A stretch of 64,000 bases of DNA from Oricola sp. (GTDB lineage: Bacteria > Pseudomonadota > Alphaproteobacteria > Rhizobiales > Rhizobiaceae): NCBI RefSeq assembly GCF_022763245.1, contig NZ_JALEGV010000005.1, forward strand, positions 186,001-250,000, written 5' to 3'. Made by a program: the position numbers and the translations under genes. The notes under the pieces were generated by a model, which was not told the DNA's origin, did not search any database, and saw only the letters and a list, made by a program, of their open reading frames with translations. Positions 45,266 through 55,607 of this stretch are shown piece by piece (position 1 is the stretch's first letter; each line of letters opens with the position of its first letter).

Positions 45266-45730
45266 CTAGTCGGCTTGTCTGTATATGCGCCCGCGCGCGC
45301 GAACCGGGTCCAGCAGCGCGTAATCGCCCTGCTCCACCTCATAGCCCTGCGGAAAAGGCGGACGAAGCGGCATGCCGATCGCCGCCAGCACCCGGTCGTC
45401 GCGATAGTAGCAGCGCGCGGTCAGTGCTTCGATCACGCCTGCGAGTTCAGGATGCCTCGCCCGAAACGTCGACAGTCGCGCGACCTGTTCGTCGCTCGCG
45501 AGATCGGACAACCGGCCACCGGCAATGTCATTCACCATGTTCAACGCCTGTTCGAGCATGGGGGCGTCTCTATGGATAGTGGCGATGATGTCGGCGAAGA
45601 TCGCGGGATCGTCCGCGCCGGGCATGCCGGCTTGAGCGCTGGCCGGGATCATGTGGCCGACGATGCAGGCCAGCGTCTCGCGCTCGGCGTCCGAAAGGGT
45701 GAATGTGTCTGCTGTCTGTCGCGGCGTCAT
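45266..45730 (-). CDS. Gluconate 2-dehydrogenase subunit 3-like protein
   Basis: The 154-aa protein contains LSDAERETLACIVGHMIPASAQAGMPGADDP (given in part), the conserved opening of the gluconate 2-dehydrogenase gamma-subunit family. The family provides a small partner subunit for a flavin dehydrogenase. It is seven bases downstream of the GMC oxidoreductase gene, which is the natural partner. No Tat signal is visible at its N-terminus, so export may depend on another subunit, or the complex may stay in the cytoplasm. Confidence 0.82.
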   Translation of the reverse strand: MTPRQTADTFTLSDAERETLACIVGHMIPASAQAGMPGADDPAIFADIIATIHRDAPMLEQALNMVNDIAGGRLSDLASDEQVARLSTFRARHPELAGVIEALTARCYYRDDRVLAAIGMPLRPPFPQGYEVEQGDYALLDPVRARGRIYRQAD

Positions 45731-45737
45731 CGGAACC

Positions 45738-47336
45738 TCAATCGAACAGCGTGTAGATGCGGGACTTGATCTGGTCGGCGACGTAGAGGGCGAAGGCCTG
45801 GATCGTCGATGTCGGATTCACGCCGCCGGAGGTCACGAAGACGCTTCCGTCGACGATGAACAGGTTCTTCACGTCGTGGCTGCGGCCCCATTCGTTGACG
45901 ACGGAGCGCTCGGGATCGAGGCCCATGCGCGCGGTGCCCATCAGGTGCCAGCCGGCATAGGGCAAGGGCGCCCTCGTGGTGATGTCATGCGCGCCGGCTT
46001 CCTTCAGGATTTCCACGCCGCGGGCGACGGAATGGTCGAGCATCCTGCGGGAATTCTCCGACAGGACATAGTCGATCTTCGGCGCCGGGATCCCGTCGGC
46101 GTCGGCCAATTCGGGATCCAGCGTCACGGTGTTGGTTTCCTCGGGCAGGTCCTCGCAGATCGAGACCATGCCCGCGCTGTGGCCGAACACCTTGCGGAAG
46201 GCGGCGTGATGGCCTTCGCCCCATGGGATCAGGCCGTCGGCCATTCCGGTCATCGCGGTGCGCGCCGGCCCGATCCCCCGGGAGAACTGGTAGCTGTAGC
46301 CGCGCAGGAAGTCGCGCGCCTCGTCCGTCTCGTAGAACTGCATGCTCCAGGCGCAGATCGGCGGACCGCGATGGCCGTCGAGCGGCGCGTCGAAATGCCC
46401 GCGAATCTGCGCATAGGGATGCAGCATGAGGTTCCGGCCCACCAATCCGCTCGAATTGGCCAGGCCGCCGGGGGAGCGCCCCGAGGCGGAATTGAGCAGC
46501 AGGCGCGGCGTGCCGATCCCGTTGCCGGCCATGATCACGATCTCGGCCGGCTGAAAGCGCTCCACGCCGTCCTCGTCGAAATAGACGGCGCCCGTGGCCA
46601 TGCCGCTGTCGTCGGTCTCGATGCGGCTGACACGGCAATTGGTGCGCAGTTCGACGCGGGCGCGCATCGCTTCCTGCCAATAGGTCACGTCGGTGCTGGC
46701 CTTGGCGCCTTGAGCGCATCCGGCGCCGCACAGACCCAGATTGATGCAGGGCGCCCTGCCCTCATATGTCTCGGTGGCGATGGCCGCATCGGACGGCCAC
46801 CAATGCCATCCGAGCCGGTTCATCGCCGCGCCCAGCGTCTCGCCGGTCTTTCCGAGCGGGATGGGTGGCATCACCGCCTCCTTGGGCGGATAGGCCGGAT
46901 CGCCCGCAAGGCCCGACACGCCGCTCATGCGGTCGTTCAGCGCATAGAAGGGTTCCAGCGTGCGATAGTCGATCGGCCAGTCATCGGCGACGCCATCGAG
47001 GCTGCGCACACGGAAATCCGACGGAAGCAGGCGCGGAAAATGCGCCGCGTAGAAGACGGTGCCGCCGCCGACGCCGTTGTAATTGGCGATCTTGATCGGC
47101 GAGTTGTCGTCATTGATCGGATAGTCGGCCCTGGACCCGCGCCTGTTGGGACTGAGCGCATAGTCCTCCAGCATCCGTGCTTCCCAATCCCGGCCATTGG
47201 CGGGAAAATCGGTCGATTTCGGCCAATCCCCCTGCTCCAGACAGAGAATGCGCATCCTGGTGTCGGCAAGACTCCAGGCGACCGCGGCGCCAGAGGCGCC
47301 GGCGCCGATGATGAGAACGTCGACAGGTTCGCTCAT
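45738..47336 (-). CDS. GMC-family sugar oxidoreductase
   Basis: The 532-aa FAD enzyme has the dinucleotide-binding VLIIGAGASGAAVAW (residues 7-21), the GMC segment YNGVGGGTVFYAAHFPRL, and the C-terminal catalytic part YAGWHLMGTARMG (His) and VDGSVFVTSGGVNPTSTIQA (Asn). GMC enzymes of this subgroup oxidise sugars or sugar acids. With the small subunit downstream and the dehydratase upstream it probably converts a sugar to a ketone or lactone (inference). Confidence 0.9.
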   Translation of the reverse strand: MSEPVDVLIIGAGASGAAVAWSLADTRMRILCLEQGDWPKSTDFPANGRDWEARMLEDYALSPNRRGSRADYPINDDNSPIKIANYNGVGGGTVFYAAHFPRLLPSDFRVRSLDGVADDWPIDYRTLEPFYALNDRMSGVSGLAGDPAYPPKEAVMPPIPLGKTGETLGAAMNRLGWHWWPSDAAIATETYEGRAPCINLGLCGAGCAQGAKASTDVTYWQEAMRARVELRTNCRVSRIETDDSGMATGAVYFDEDGVERFQPAEIVIMAGNGIGTPRLLLNSASGRSPGGLANSSGLVGRNLMLHPYAQIRGHFDAPLDGHRGPPICAWSMQFYETDEARDFLRGYSYQFSRGIGPARTAMTGMADGLIPWGEGHHAAFRKVFGHSAGMVSICEDLPEETNTVTLDPELADADGIPAPKIDYVLSENSRRMLDHSVARGVEILKEAGAHDITTRAPLPYAGWHLMGTARMGLDPERSVVNEWGRSHDVKNLFIVDGSVFVTSGGVNPTSTIQAFALYVADQIKSRIYTLFD

Positions 47337-47378
47337 GAGAGTGTGACCAGATGCGGCATGGGTTGCGCTTGTTCGATC

Positions 47379-48605
47379 CTAAACCGAAAGCCGGGGAATG
47401 GGCGTCCGTTTCGGCATGTCGACTTCCGGCAAGGGCGGATGCTTGGCAAGTGCGGCCTCGATCGGCTCGGTGCCCCAGCCCGGACGGTCCGGAACGGTGA
47501 GATGACCGTCCTTGATGTCGGGCGCATGGGTGAAAATCTCGCTGTCCCACGCGATCCGGTCGATATCGGTTTCCATGATGCGCATGTTCGGCACGACCGC
47601 GCTGAAATGGGCGTTCATCATCGTGCACAAATGACCATAGAAATTGTGGCTGGCGACATTGATCTCGTGCGCCTCGGCGGCAGCCGCGATCTTCAGCGAT
47701 TGCCAAACGCCATTCCACGGCGTGTCGATGATCGCAACGTCGATCGCCTGTTCCCGGAAGAAGGGCAGGAACTGCTGGAGCCCGATCAATGTCTCGCACG
47801 AGGAAATCGGATGACGGCTCTGCGACCGGATGTAGGCCAGCGCCTTCGGATCGAGCGTGTCGATCTCGACCCAGAACAAGTCCAGATCCTCGACCTCGCG
47901 GAGCATGTTGAGGTAGCCCTCGGTCTTTCCGTTGAAATTGAGGTCGAGCAGGATATCGACGTCCGGCCCGGCTTCCTCGCGCATGATCTGCAGATGCTTG
48001 CGGAGGTCCCGGCGCGTCTTGCGTTCCACGTTGCGGCCGGGTTCGTGCGGCCGGCTGAAGCCCGGCGACCACCCCTCGATCCGCCCTTCGGCGTCATAGT
48101 GGAAGATGTTGGTCTTCAACGCGGTGAAGCCTCGCTCGCCGACTTCGCGGGCGATCTGCCGAACGCCGCTCTCATCGACGATGCCCGGCGTGAAATGCTG
48201 GGTGCGGGTGCGGTAGGAGACGCAATGCGACCAGTAGACCCTGATCCTGTCGCGAACCTTGCCGCCGAGCAGCACATGGCACGGAACGTCGAGGGCCTTG
48301 GCCTTGACGTCGAGCAGCGCGTTTTCGATCGCACCGAGCGCCTGGCCGATGACCCCGCCGGACCCCGGCCGGGTCACATTGCGCAGATCTTCGCGGATAT
48401 GCTCGTGCTGCATGGCGCTCTGGCCGATGAGGCGATGCGACAGCTCGTTGATGATGAAGGACACGCCCGGCGAGCCGAAATTCTCGTCGAATTCGCTCCA
48501 GCCGACGATGCCATCCTCGGTGGTGATCTTGAGGAAGTAATAGTTGCGCCAGGAGTTGCTGCAAGACAGCGTCTTGACCTCACTCACAATTGCTTTCGAC
48601 GACAT
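47379..48605 (-). CDS. Enolase-superfamily sugar-acid dehydratase (mandelate racemase group)
   Basis: The 408-aa protein has three metal ligands of the superfamily: Asp in DILLDLNFNGK, Glu in DLFWVEIDTLD and Glu in SSCETLIGLQ. VASHNFYGHL supplies a His, and FTALKTNIFHY is where many members have KxK. That layout is near the D-galactonate/D-mannonate-type dehydratases. The likely reaction is dehydration of a sugar acid to a 2-keto-3-deoxy acid. The start at 48605 is the conserved one; a longer frame to 48743 adds unrelated residues. The metal ligands support activity. Confidence 0.85.
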   Translation of the reverse strand: MSSKAIVSEVKTLSCSNSWRNYYFLKITTEDGIVGWSEFDENFGSPGVSFIINELSHRLIGQSAMQHEHIREDLRNVTRPGSGGVIGQALGAIENALLDVKAKALDVPCHVLLGGKVRDRIRVYWSHCVSYRTRTQHFTPGIVDESGVRQIAREVGERGFTALKTNIFHYDAEGRIEGWSPGFSRPHEPGRNVERKTRRDLRKHLQIMREEAGPDVDILLDLNFNGKTEGYLNMLREVEDLDLFWVEIDTLDPKALAYIRSQSRHPISSCETLIGLQQFLPFFREQAIDVAIIDTPWNGVWQSLKIAAAAEAHEINVASHNFYGHLCTMMNAHFSAVVPNMRIMETDIDRIAWDSEIFTHAPDIKDGHLTVPDRPGWGTEPIEAALAKHPPLPEVDMPKRTPIPRLSV

Positions 48606-48735
48606 CGCGTTCCCAATCCTGTCCGGCCAGGCAAAAGCCGGCCACTCTGCGCGATGCGCCAGGCATCGCCGCGGTTTCGCACCGGTGTCGGCGCAGTCAA
48701 TTTCTTCTTGAGACAATCCCGGCCGCTCGGTCCGG

Positions 48736-48761
48736 TGGGACATGGGCGCTTGCGCCCATGT
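48736..48761 (-). terminator. Perfect 12-bp hairpin after the solute-binding-protein gene
   Basis: The arms GGACATGGGCGC and GCGCCCATGTCC are exact inverted repeats around a two-base loop. The hairpin is 22 bases past the stop of the solute-binding-protein gene and before the dehydratase gene of the same operon. There is no U-run. Such hairpins after binding-protein genes usually protect the upstream message and lower readthrough to the rest of the operon. Confidence 0.7.
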
Positions 48762-48782
48762 CCGGATGGATCGATGCCCGCG

Positions 48783-50063
48783 CTACTTCAGGGCGCGCTC
48801 GATCTTCTTGGCGGCGACACCCAGCGCCTCGTCCGGCGAAGCCTGGCCGGCCAGACCGCGCGCGATCTCGTCGGCGAGGATCTGCTGGGCAGCGTCGGAT
48901 TTCGGGCTGCGAATGCGCCACATATGCCCCTCGCCCGCCACTTCGTAGGCGTTCTGCAGGGTCTCGTAGACCGGTCCGAGCCAAGGCTCGGCAGGCTCGC
49001 CGCTCAAAGTGGACTTGCGTGCCGGGAAGGACCCGACGAGCGAGGCGTTGATGCTCTCGCCTTCCTTGGACGTCAGCCATTGCAGGAAGGCCCAGGAGGC
49101 GTTCAGCTCGTCGGTCTTGCTGCTGATGCCGGCGATCCAGATGCCACGGTGCGCGCCCGCCTGGACATCACCGACCGGCAGGACCTGGATGCCGACCTCG
49201 TCGACCGTCAGGGTCGTCGACTTCGGATCGACGGCCGTCGACTTGTAGACGCTGCCCCAGTTGAACATGTTGGCGACAAGGCCCTGACGGAACGCCTGCA
49301 GCGATTCCGAGAAGCCATGCCCCAGCGCGCCGGGCGGTGCGTAGTCCAGCATGCGCTTGTGGGTTTCGAGCGACTTCGCGCCGATCTCGTTGGCGAAGGC
49401 CGGCACGCCGCTGTCGTCGAGCAGGCTGCCGCCATTCGCATTGAGGATCGACTGCCAGATGGTGGGCGTCAGAGGCTCGCGAACGAAATAGGTGTCGATC
49501 GCCCAGACGTCGTCCTTGCCGTCGCCGTCCGTGTCACGAACGAGCTTCTCGGCATCGCTGAAGAACTCGTCCCAGGTCTGCGCCGGGGTCGGCTCGGGCA
49601 GGCCCGCCTGTTCGTAGAGCGTGCGGTTGTAGAAGCGCAGCAGCATGTTGGAGCGAACCGGCACCGCATACTGCACGCCCTGCCACTCGCCGGCCGCGAG
49701 CGGCGCGGCGTTGAAGTCGGCCCAGTCATAGCCCTCGTCCGTGATCGCCGAGACTTCCGGCCCCTTCAGGTCCACCAGCGCGCCGATGCCGGCGAGCTGC
49801 GGAACCCAGGGATCGTCGACGAGCAGAACGTCATATTCCGGGTCCGGGCTGGTGGCGTCGAGCATCATCTTCGCCAGCAGCTCGGTGTAGGGAACGCCGT
49901 CGAAGACGACATTGACGTTCGGGTAAGGCAAGTCATCACGGTGAACAGCGAGCAAGGCAGCACATCGGATTTTTGCCTCCTCGTCATTCGCGCCGTCACG
50001 AACCGCCGCCTCATATTCGTCCAGGACATCAAATAACAGCGCATCGAATGTTTCCCACTTCAT
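48783..50063 (-). CDS. Sugar ABC solute-binding protein with an aberrant, signal-less N-terminus
   Basis: From about residue 49 the 426-aa protein is a clear family-1 solute-binding protein: PNVNVVFDGVPYTELLAKMM, YDVLLVDDPWVPQLAGIGAL, YAVPVRSNMLLRFYNRTLYE, and GSFPARKS at the C-terminal lobe. The first ~48 residues (MKWETFDALLFDVLDEYEAA...) are acidic and helical, with no hydrophobic signal peptide, and do not look like this family. The normal signal and first strand are missing. So the 5' end seems to have been replaced at about 49930, next to a lower-GC patch. The protein could not be exported normally and may be a degraded gene. Confidence 0.82.
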   Translation of the reverse strand: MKWETFDALLFDVLDEYEAAVRDGANDEEAKIRCAALLAVHRDDLPYPNVNVVFDGVPYTELLAKMMLDATSPDPEYDVLLVDDPWVPQLAGIGALVDLKGPEVSAITDEGYDWADFNAAPLAAGEWQGVQYAVPVRSNMLLRFYNRTLYEQAGLPEPTPAQTWDEFFSDAEKLVRDTDGDGKDDVWAIDTYFVREPLTPTIWQSILNANGGSLLDDSGVPAFANEIGAKSLETHKRMLDYAPPGALGHGFSESLQAFRQGLVANMFNWGSVYKSTAVDPKSTTLTVDEVGIQVLPVGDVQAGAHRGIWIAGISSKTDELNASWAFLQWLTSKEGESINASLVGSFPARKSTLSGEPAEPWLGPVYETLQNAYEVAGEGHMWRIRSPKSDAAQQILADEIARGLAGQASPDEALGVAAKKIERALK

Positions 50064-50103
50064 GAGGGAGCACCTAAAATATACTGATATTCATGACTGT
50101 ATA

Positions 50104-51093
50104 TTATTTGTCACATGATAACAAATTGTGACGTTTTTTGATTTCTTGGTTAATCCATTTATATGTAAGTTCCATACCCTGCCGCAAAGATCGTGTTGGC
50201 CGCCAACCGAGTTCTGATTCTATAAGCCGATTGTCAGAATTTCGACCGCGGACACCCTGTGGGCCGGGAATGTTATTCACACCGATATTTTTTCCGGAGA
50301 TCTCAATCACCATCCTGGCGAGATCATTGATGGTGATCATCTCATCAGATCCAACGTTGACCGGCCCTTCGAAAGAGGAGCGCATCAATCGGGTCGTTCC
50401 CTCGAGACACTCGTCTATATAGAGAAATGATCGGGTTTGCAGGCCATCGCCCCACACTTCTATCTCGGACCCCTCTTCGGCCATCGCGACCTTTCTACAA
50501 AGAGCCGCAGGCGCTTTCTCCTTTCCGCCCTCCCAGGTTCCCGCTGGCCCAAAGATATTGTGATAGCGGGCTACTCTGCACTCCATCCCATAGTTGCGAT
50601 TGTAACTCAAATACAATCTTTCCGAGAACAACTTCTCCCAGCCATACTCACTGTCAGGGTTGGCGGGATACGCGCTGTCCTCTGCGCAATTTGGATTTTC
50701 GGGATCAAGCTGATTGAATTCCGGATACATGCAGGCTGAAGATGAATAAAAAACGCGCCTGATATTTCTCTTGTGGCAGGCGTCGAGGACATTTAGATTG
50801 ATAGTCGCTGAATTGTGCATGATTTGTGCATCGTTTTCGCCAGTAAAGATGTATCCGGCCCCGCCCATATCCGCCGCCAGTTGGTAAACCTCATCAAAAC
50901 GGCGGTCGACGATCGATTTAACAAAATCCATGTCGCGCAGGTCGCCAATCGCGAAGTCGTCCGCGGCCGTTTGTTCGTGTTCGTTGAACTTGAGATCGAC
51001 TCCTCGGACCCAGAACCCTTCACGTTTGAGTCGTTGCACAAGGTGGCCGCCGATGAATCCACCGGCGCCGCAGACGAGAGCGGTCTTGGTCAT
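50104..51093 (-). CDS. GDP-mannose 3,5-epimerase-like SDR enzyme
   Basis: The 329-aa protein has the NAD loop GAGGFIGG (9-16) and the SDR pair Tyr150/Lys154 in YGWEK. It also has SSACMYPE with Cys121 and GGKEKAPAALCRK with Lys193, the Cys/Lys acid-base pair of GDP-mannose 3,5-epimerase. That enzyme makes GDP-L-galactose from GDP-mannose. GAGGT precedes the ATG. The gene is noticeably lower in GC than most of the locus. GDP-L-galactose would be an extra donor for the GT10 enzymes (inference). Confidence 0.85.
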   Translation of the reverse strand: MTKTALVCGAGGFIGGHLVQRLKREGFWVRGVDLKFNEHEQTAADDFAIGDLRDMDFVKSIVDRRFDEVYQLAADMGGAGYIFTGENDAQIMHNSATINLNVLDACHKRNIRRVFYSSSACMYPEFNQLDPENPNCAEDSAYPANPDSEYGWEKLFSERLYLSYNRNYGMECRVARYHNIFGPAGTWEGGKEKAPAALCRKVAMAEEGSEIEVWGDGLQTRSFLYIDECLEGTTRLMRSSFEGPVNVGSDEMITINDLARMVIEISGKNIGVNNIPGPQGVRGRNSDNRLIESELGWRPTRSLRQGMELTYKWINQEIKKRHNLLSCDK

Positions 51094-51176
51094 GTTGTAA
51101 CCTCAGAAATAGATGTTTCAGTAGTGTGTAGTGATCGGACTTTGCCAAACACGCGCGCGACAAAGGCGTGCTCGCG

Positions 51177-51941
51177 TTATTGGCCCGAGCCGGCTGGGCG
51201 CTTCAAGAACTGATCCAGTTTTCGAAGATTCTTAGACGCGAGCGTCCTGAGCCCGCCAATTTCATGGCGACGGATGGCTATCAGATCCTGACGGCTTTTC
51301 TCGATAAGCTGTTTTACGGAGCCATTGCTGGCTCCGCCAACCCGCATCTTTATTAGCACCTCAGGAATGTAGGCGAGGCGAATTTCATGCTTGTAAAGCC
51401 ATCGCATCATTGCCTCATAGTCTGCAGAGATAAAGAGCTCGGTATCGTAAAGACCATATCGCTCAAAGACCTCGCGCTTGAGATAAAGCGTCGGATGGGG
51501 AGGCATCCAGCCATTTCGTAATTTGGATCGCGTGTAGGTTCCCGATGACCAGTGGCGGATCACTTTTCGTTCGCTACTGGCTGAGACGTACTGAAGGTCG
51601 CCATATACGCCATCTACGTCCTGCGTCGTCATGACATCTGCGACACGCTTGAGAACATCATCGTCCGCAAAAAAATCGTCGGAGTGCATGAGACCGACAA
51701 CATTCCCGCGGCATCGAGCGATGCCCTTGTTGATGGCATCGTAAATCCCGCCATCGGGCGCGCTTTCTATTCGTGTTTTCTCGTTCGCAACGGATTCGAT
51801 TATCTCGAGCGTTCCATCAGTTGAGCCGCCATCCTGTATGACATGTTCGTAGTCGCGATAGCTCTGCCGCTGAACGCTCTCCAAAGCGTCCTTAATGACG
51901 TTGGCACGATTGAAAACCACCGTTACGACCGAGATCATCAT
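51177..51941 (-). CDS. GT2 glycosyltransferase (WcaA-like)
   Basis: The 254-aa protein has the GT2 core ISVVTVVFNRANVIKDALESV, VIQDGGSTDGTLEIIE and VGLMHSDDFFADDDVL (metal site SDD). NGWMPPHPTLYLKREVF and ISADYEAMMRWLYK are the usual acceptor-side motifs. The same layout is seen in the GT2 half of the protein at 52137-53861, so they are paralogues. The low GC matches the neighbouring epimerase. The sugar is unknown. Confidence 0.88.
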   Translation of the reverse strand: MMISVVTVVFNRANVIKDALESVQRQSYRDYEHVIQDGGSTDGTLEIIESVANEKTRIESAPDGGIYDAINKGIARCRGNVVGLMHSDDFFADDDVLKRVADVMTTQDVDGVYGDLQYVSASSERKVIRHWSSGTYTRSKLRNGWMPPHPTLYLKREVFERYGLYDTELFISADYEAMMRWLYKHEIRLAYIPEVLIKMRVGGASNGSVKQLIEKSRQDLIAIRRHEIGGLRTLASKNLRKLDQFLKRPAGSGQ

Positions 51942-52136
51942 TTTTTTGCAACCAAATTCATCAGTTCACTAGTGCTCGGCGGACGAGCGATCAGATGCCG
52001 CGTTCGCCGGTATTTGCAAATTGCAGCAGATGGGCAACACCCCCAAACGCCCGATAACGCAAACTCTTTTCCTCTTGTTCGCAAGCGGCAAGCCGCTGTC
52101 CGGAGATTTCGCAGGCGACAATCGAGCCAAGACATT

Positions 52137-53861
52137 TCACCCGACAGCACGAACACCCTCATGCGGCTCCAACAACCACTCATAGGTGCTCGCCAGCCCC
52201 TCGTCCAAGCCAATGCGGTGCTGCCAGCCCATCTTGTGCAGCTTCGTTACGTCCGACAGCTTCCTTGGTGTGCCATCCGGCTTCGTCGCGTCGAACTCAA
52301 GCGTGCCGCCGAACCCGACCGTCTCGCAGATTGCTTCGGCTAACTCCCGGATCGAAACTTCTTCGCCCGTTCCACAATTGACGTGCATTTCGCCGGAGTA
52401 GTGCAGCATCAGGAACACCAGCGCGTCGGCGAGGTCATCGACATGCATGAATTCGCGCAGTGGCGTGCCGGTGCCCCAGACCGTCATGGATTTCGCGCCC
52501 GACAGCTTCGCCTCATGCGCTTTGCGCATCAGCGCCGGCAGGACGTGGCTTGTCTCCAGGTCGAAATTGTCGCCGGGGCCGTAGAGATTGGTCGGCTGGG
52601 CGGCGATGAAATCGCTGCCGTGCTGTTTGCGATAGGCCTGGCAGAGCTTGATGCCGGCGATCTTGGCGATGGCGTACCACTCGTTGGTGGGCTCCAGCGG
52701 GCCAGTTAGCAGCGCGCTCTCGGGGATCGGCTGGGGCGCCAGCTTCGGATAGATGCAGGTGGAGCCGAGGAGCAGCAGCTTTTCCACGCCGACGGCGTGC
52801 GCGGCATGGATGACATTCGCCTCGATCATCAGGTTGTCGTAGAGAAAATCCGCCGGAAACCGGTCATTGGCAGCGATCCCGCCGACCTTGGCGGCGGCCA
52901 GGAAGACGGCCTGCGGCTTTTCCGCCTGCATCCAGCGATTGACGGCGGCCTGGTCGCGCAGATCGACATCGCCGCGACCGACCGTCAGCAACTCCACATT
53001 CTCGCGTTCCAGCCGGCGCGTCAGGGCGGAACCGACCATGCCGCGATGGCCGGCGACGAAGACGCGCTTGCCGCCCAGATCATAAAGCATGCCGGTCATG
53101 CCTCGGCCCTTGCGCCGACGCCGATGAACTGGCGCGATTTTGCGCGCCGGCTTGGCGACCAGCGCATAATCGACGATGCCCGCGTTCAGCCAGCGCCGCC
53201 GGGCGCGCAGCGCCTCCAGATTGTGTGCCACATGCGACCCCAGGCCGGCCGTGCTCTTGCCGCCCTGCTGCATGTCGATCAGCACATGGTCGATATGGCC
53301 GACCGAATGGTCGTGCAATTCCACCGCGCGCAGCATCCAGTCATAGTCGGAAGCGGTCTTCAGCGTCAGATCGAAGGGCCCGACGCTCTCGGCGACGGCA
53401 CGGCGGACATAGAAGGTGGGATGCGCCGGCATCCAGCCGGTGCGAAAGCCCCTGCCCGGCTTCGCGTCGGCGCGCCAGCGGCGCACGGGGCGTTTCGAGA
53501 TGTGATCCTCGACGAAATCGAGATGGCCGTGGACGATGTCCGACGCCTCCAGAGCGTCCGCGATCCGCGAGAGCGCCGACGCGTCATGATAGGTGTCGTC
53601 GGAATTCAACACGCCGACCGCGTCTCCGGCAAAGAGCCCGAGCCCCTTGTTGAGGGCGTCATACATGCCGTCATCCGGTTCGCTGACGATCCTGATGCTT
53701 TCGCTTCCGAAGGTCCGGACAATGTCGACCGTCTCGTCGCGCGAGGCGCCGTCGATCAGGATCATCTCCTTGTCGGCATGATCCTGCGCCAGGAAGCTCT
53801 CGACCGTATGAGCGATCGTCGCGGCCGAATTGTAGGACACCGTCAGGACGGAAATCTTCAT
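52137..53861 (-). CDS. Fusion of a GT2 glycosyltransferase with GDP-L-fucose synthase
   Basis: The 574-aa protein has two enzymes. Residues 1-~245 are GT2: [34 protein letters not shown] and [13 protein letters not shown], followed by [14 protein letters not shown] basic linker (RRRRKGRG) follows. Residues 255-574 are GDP-L-fucose synthase: [25 protein letters not shown] with Ser367, and the SDR pair Tyr396/Lys400 in EWYAIAK. The second enzyme reduces and epimerises the keto-sugar made by Gmd to GDP-L-fucose. Met255 and Met258 could be an internal start. Normally these are two genes; an open frame joins them here. Confidence 0.9.
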   Translation of the reverse strand: MKISVLTVSYNSAATIAHTVESFLAQDHADKEMILIDGASRDETVDIVRTFGSESIRIVSEPDDGMYDALNKGLGLFAGDAVGVLNSDDTYHDASALSRIADALEASDIVHGHLDFVEDHISKRPVRRWRADAKPGRGFRTGWMPAHPTFYVRRAVAESVGPFDLTLKTASDYDWMLRAVELHDHSVGHIDHVLIDMQQGGKSTAGLGSHVAHNLEALRARRRWLNAGIVDYALVAKPARKIAPVHRRRRKGRGMTGMLYDLGGKRVFVAGHRGMVGSALTRRLERENVELLTVGRGDVDLRDQAAVNRWMQAEKPQAVFLAAAKVGGIAANDRFPADFLYDNLMIEANVIHAAHAVGVEKLLLLGSTCIYPKLAPQPIPESALLTGPLEPTNEWYAIAKIAGIKLCQAYRKQHGSDFIAAQPTNLYGPGDNFDLETSHVLPALMRKAHEAKLSGAKSMTVWGTGTPLREFMHVDDLADALVFLMLHYSGEMHVNCGTGEEVSIRELAEAICETVGFGGTLEFDATKPDGTPRKLSDVTKLHKMGWQHRIGLDEGLASTYEWLLEPHEGVRAVG

Positions 53862-53864
53862 CGT

Positions 53865-55341
<1,477 letters not shown>

Positions 55342-55484
55342 GAGGAAAGCAAGCCCGTCAGAAAGCCAAAGCTACCGCAGCGAGGGTCACTTCGTGGACC
55401 GCCCGGGAGTGCGTTTCCGGCAAATGTCGCGACAGTCAATCATGCCTGTTCACGCATGAACGCTTACCCGTTCTTCCCGCAGAT

Positions 55485-55508
55485 ACAACCCCTGATTATT
55501 GGGGGTGT
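55485..55508. promoter_or_regulatory. Imperfect palindrome upstream of the MarR-type gene
   Basis: ACAACCCC, eight bases, then GGGGGTGT: the arms pair at seven of eight positions. It lies 144 bases before the regulator's GTG. It could be the regulator's own operator or a weak hairpin. The evidence is only the symmetry. Confidence 0.3.
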
Positions 55509-55607
55509 TCGTTTTCGGGGTCATGGAGAGTGTGCCAGAAGAGACCCGGGCAAGCCTTCGACGAGCAACAGATAGCGGCCAAATGTGACAGCCGCGCGAC
55601 CCGCGGC

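Noticed and set aside
45651-50036. A 1461-aa open frame opposite the sugar operon
   Set aside because: It runs antisense through five clear genes; long antisense frames are expected in high-GC DNA and the product has no recognisable motif.
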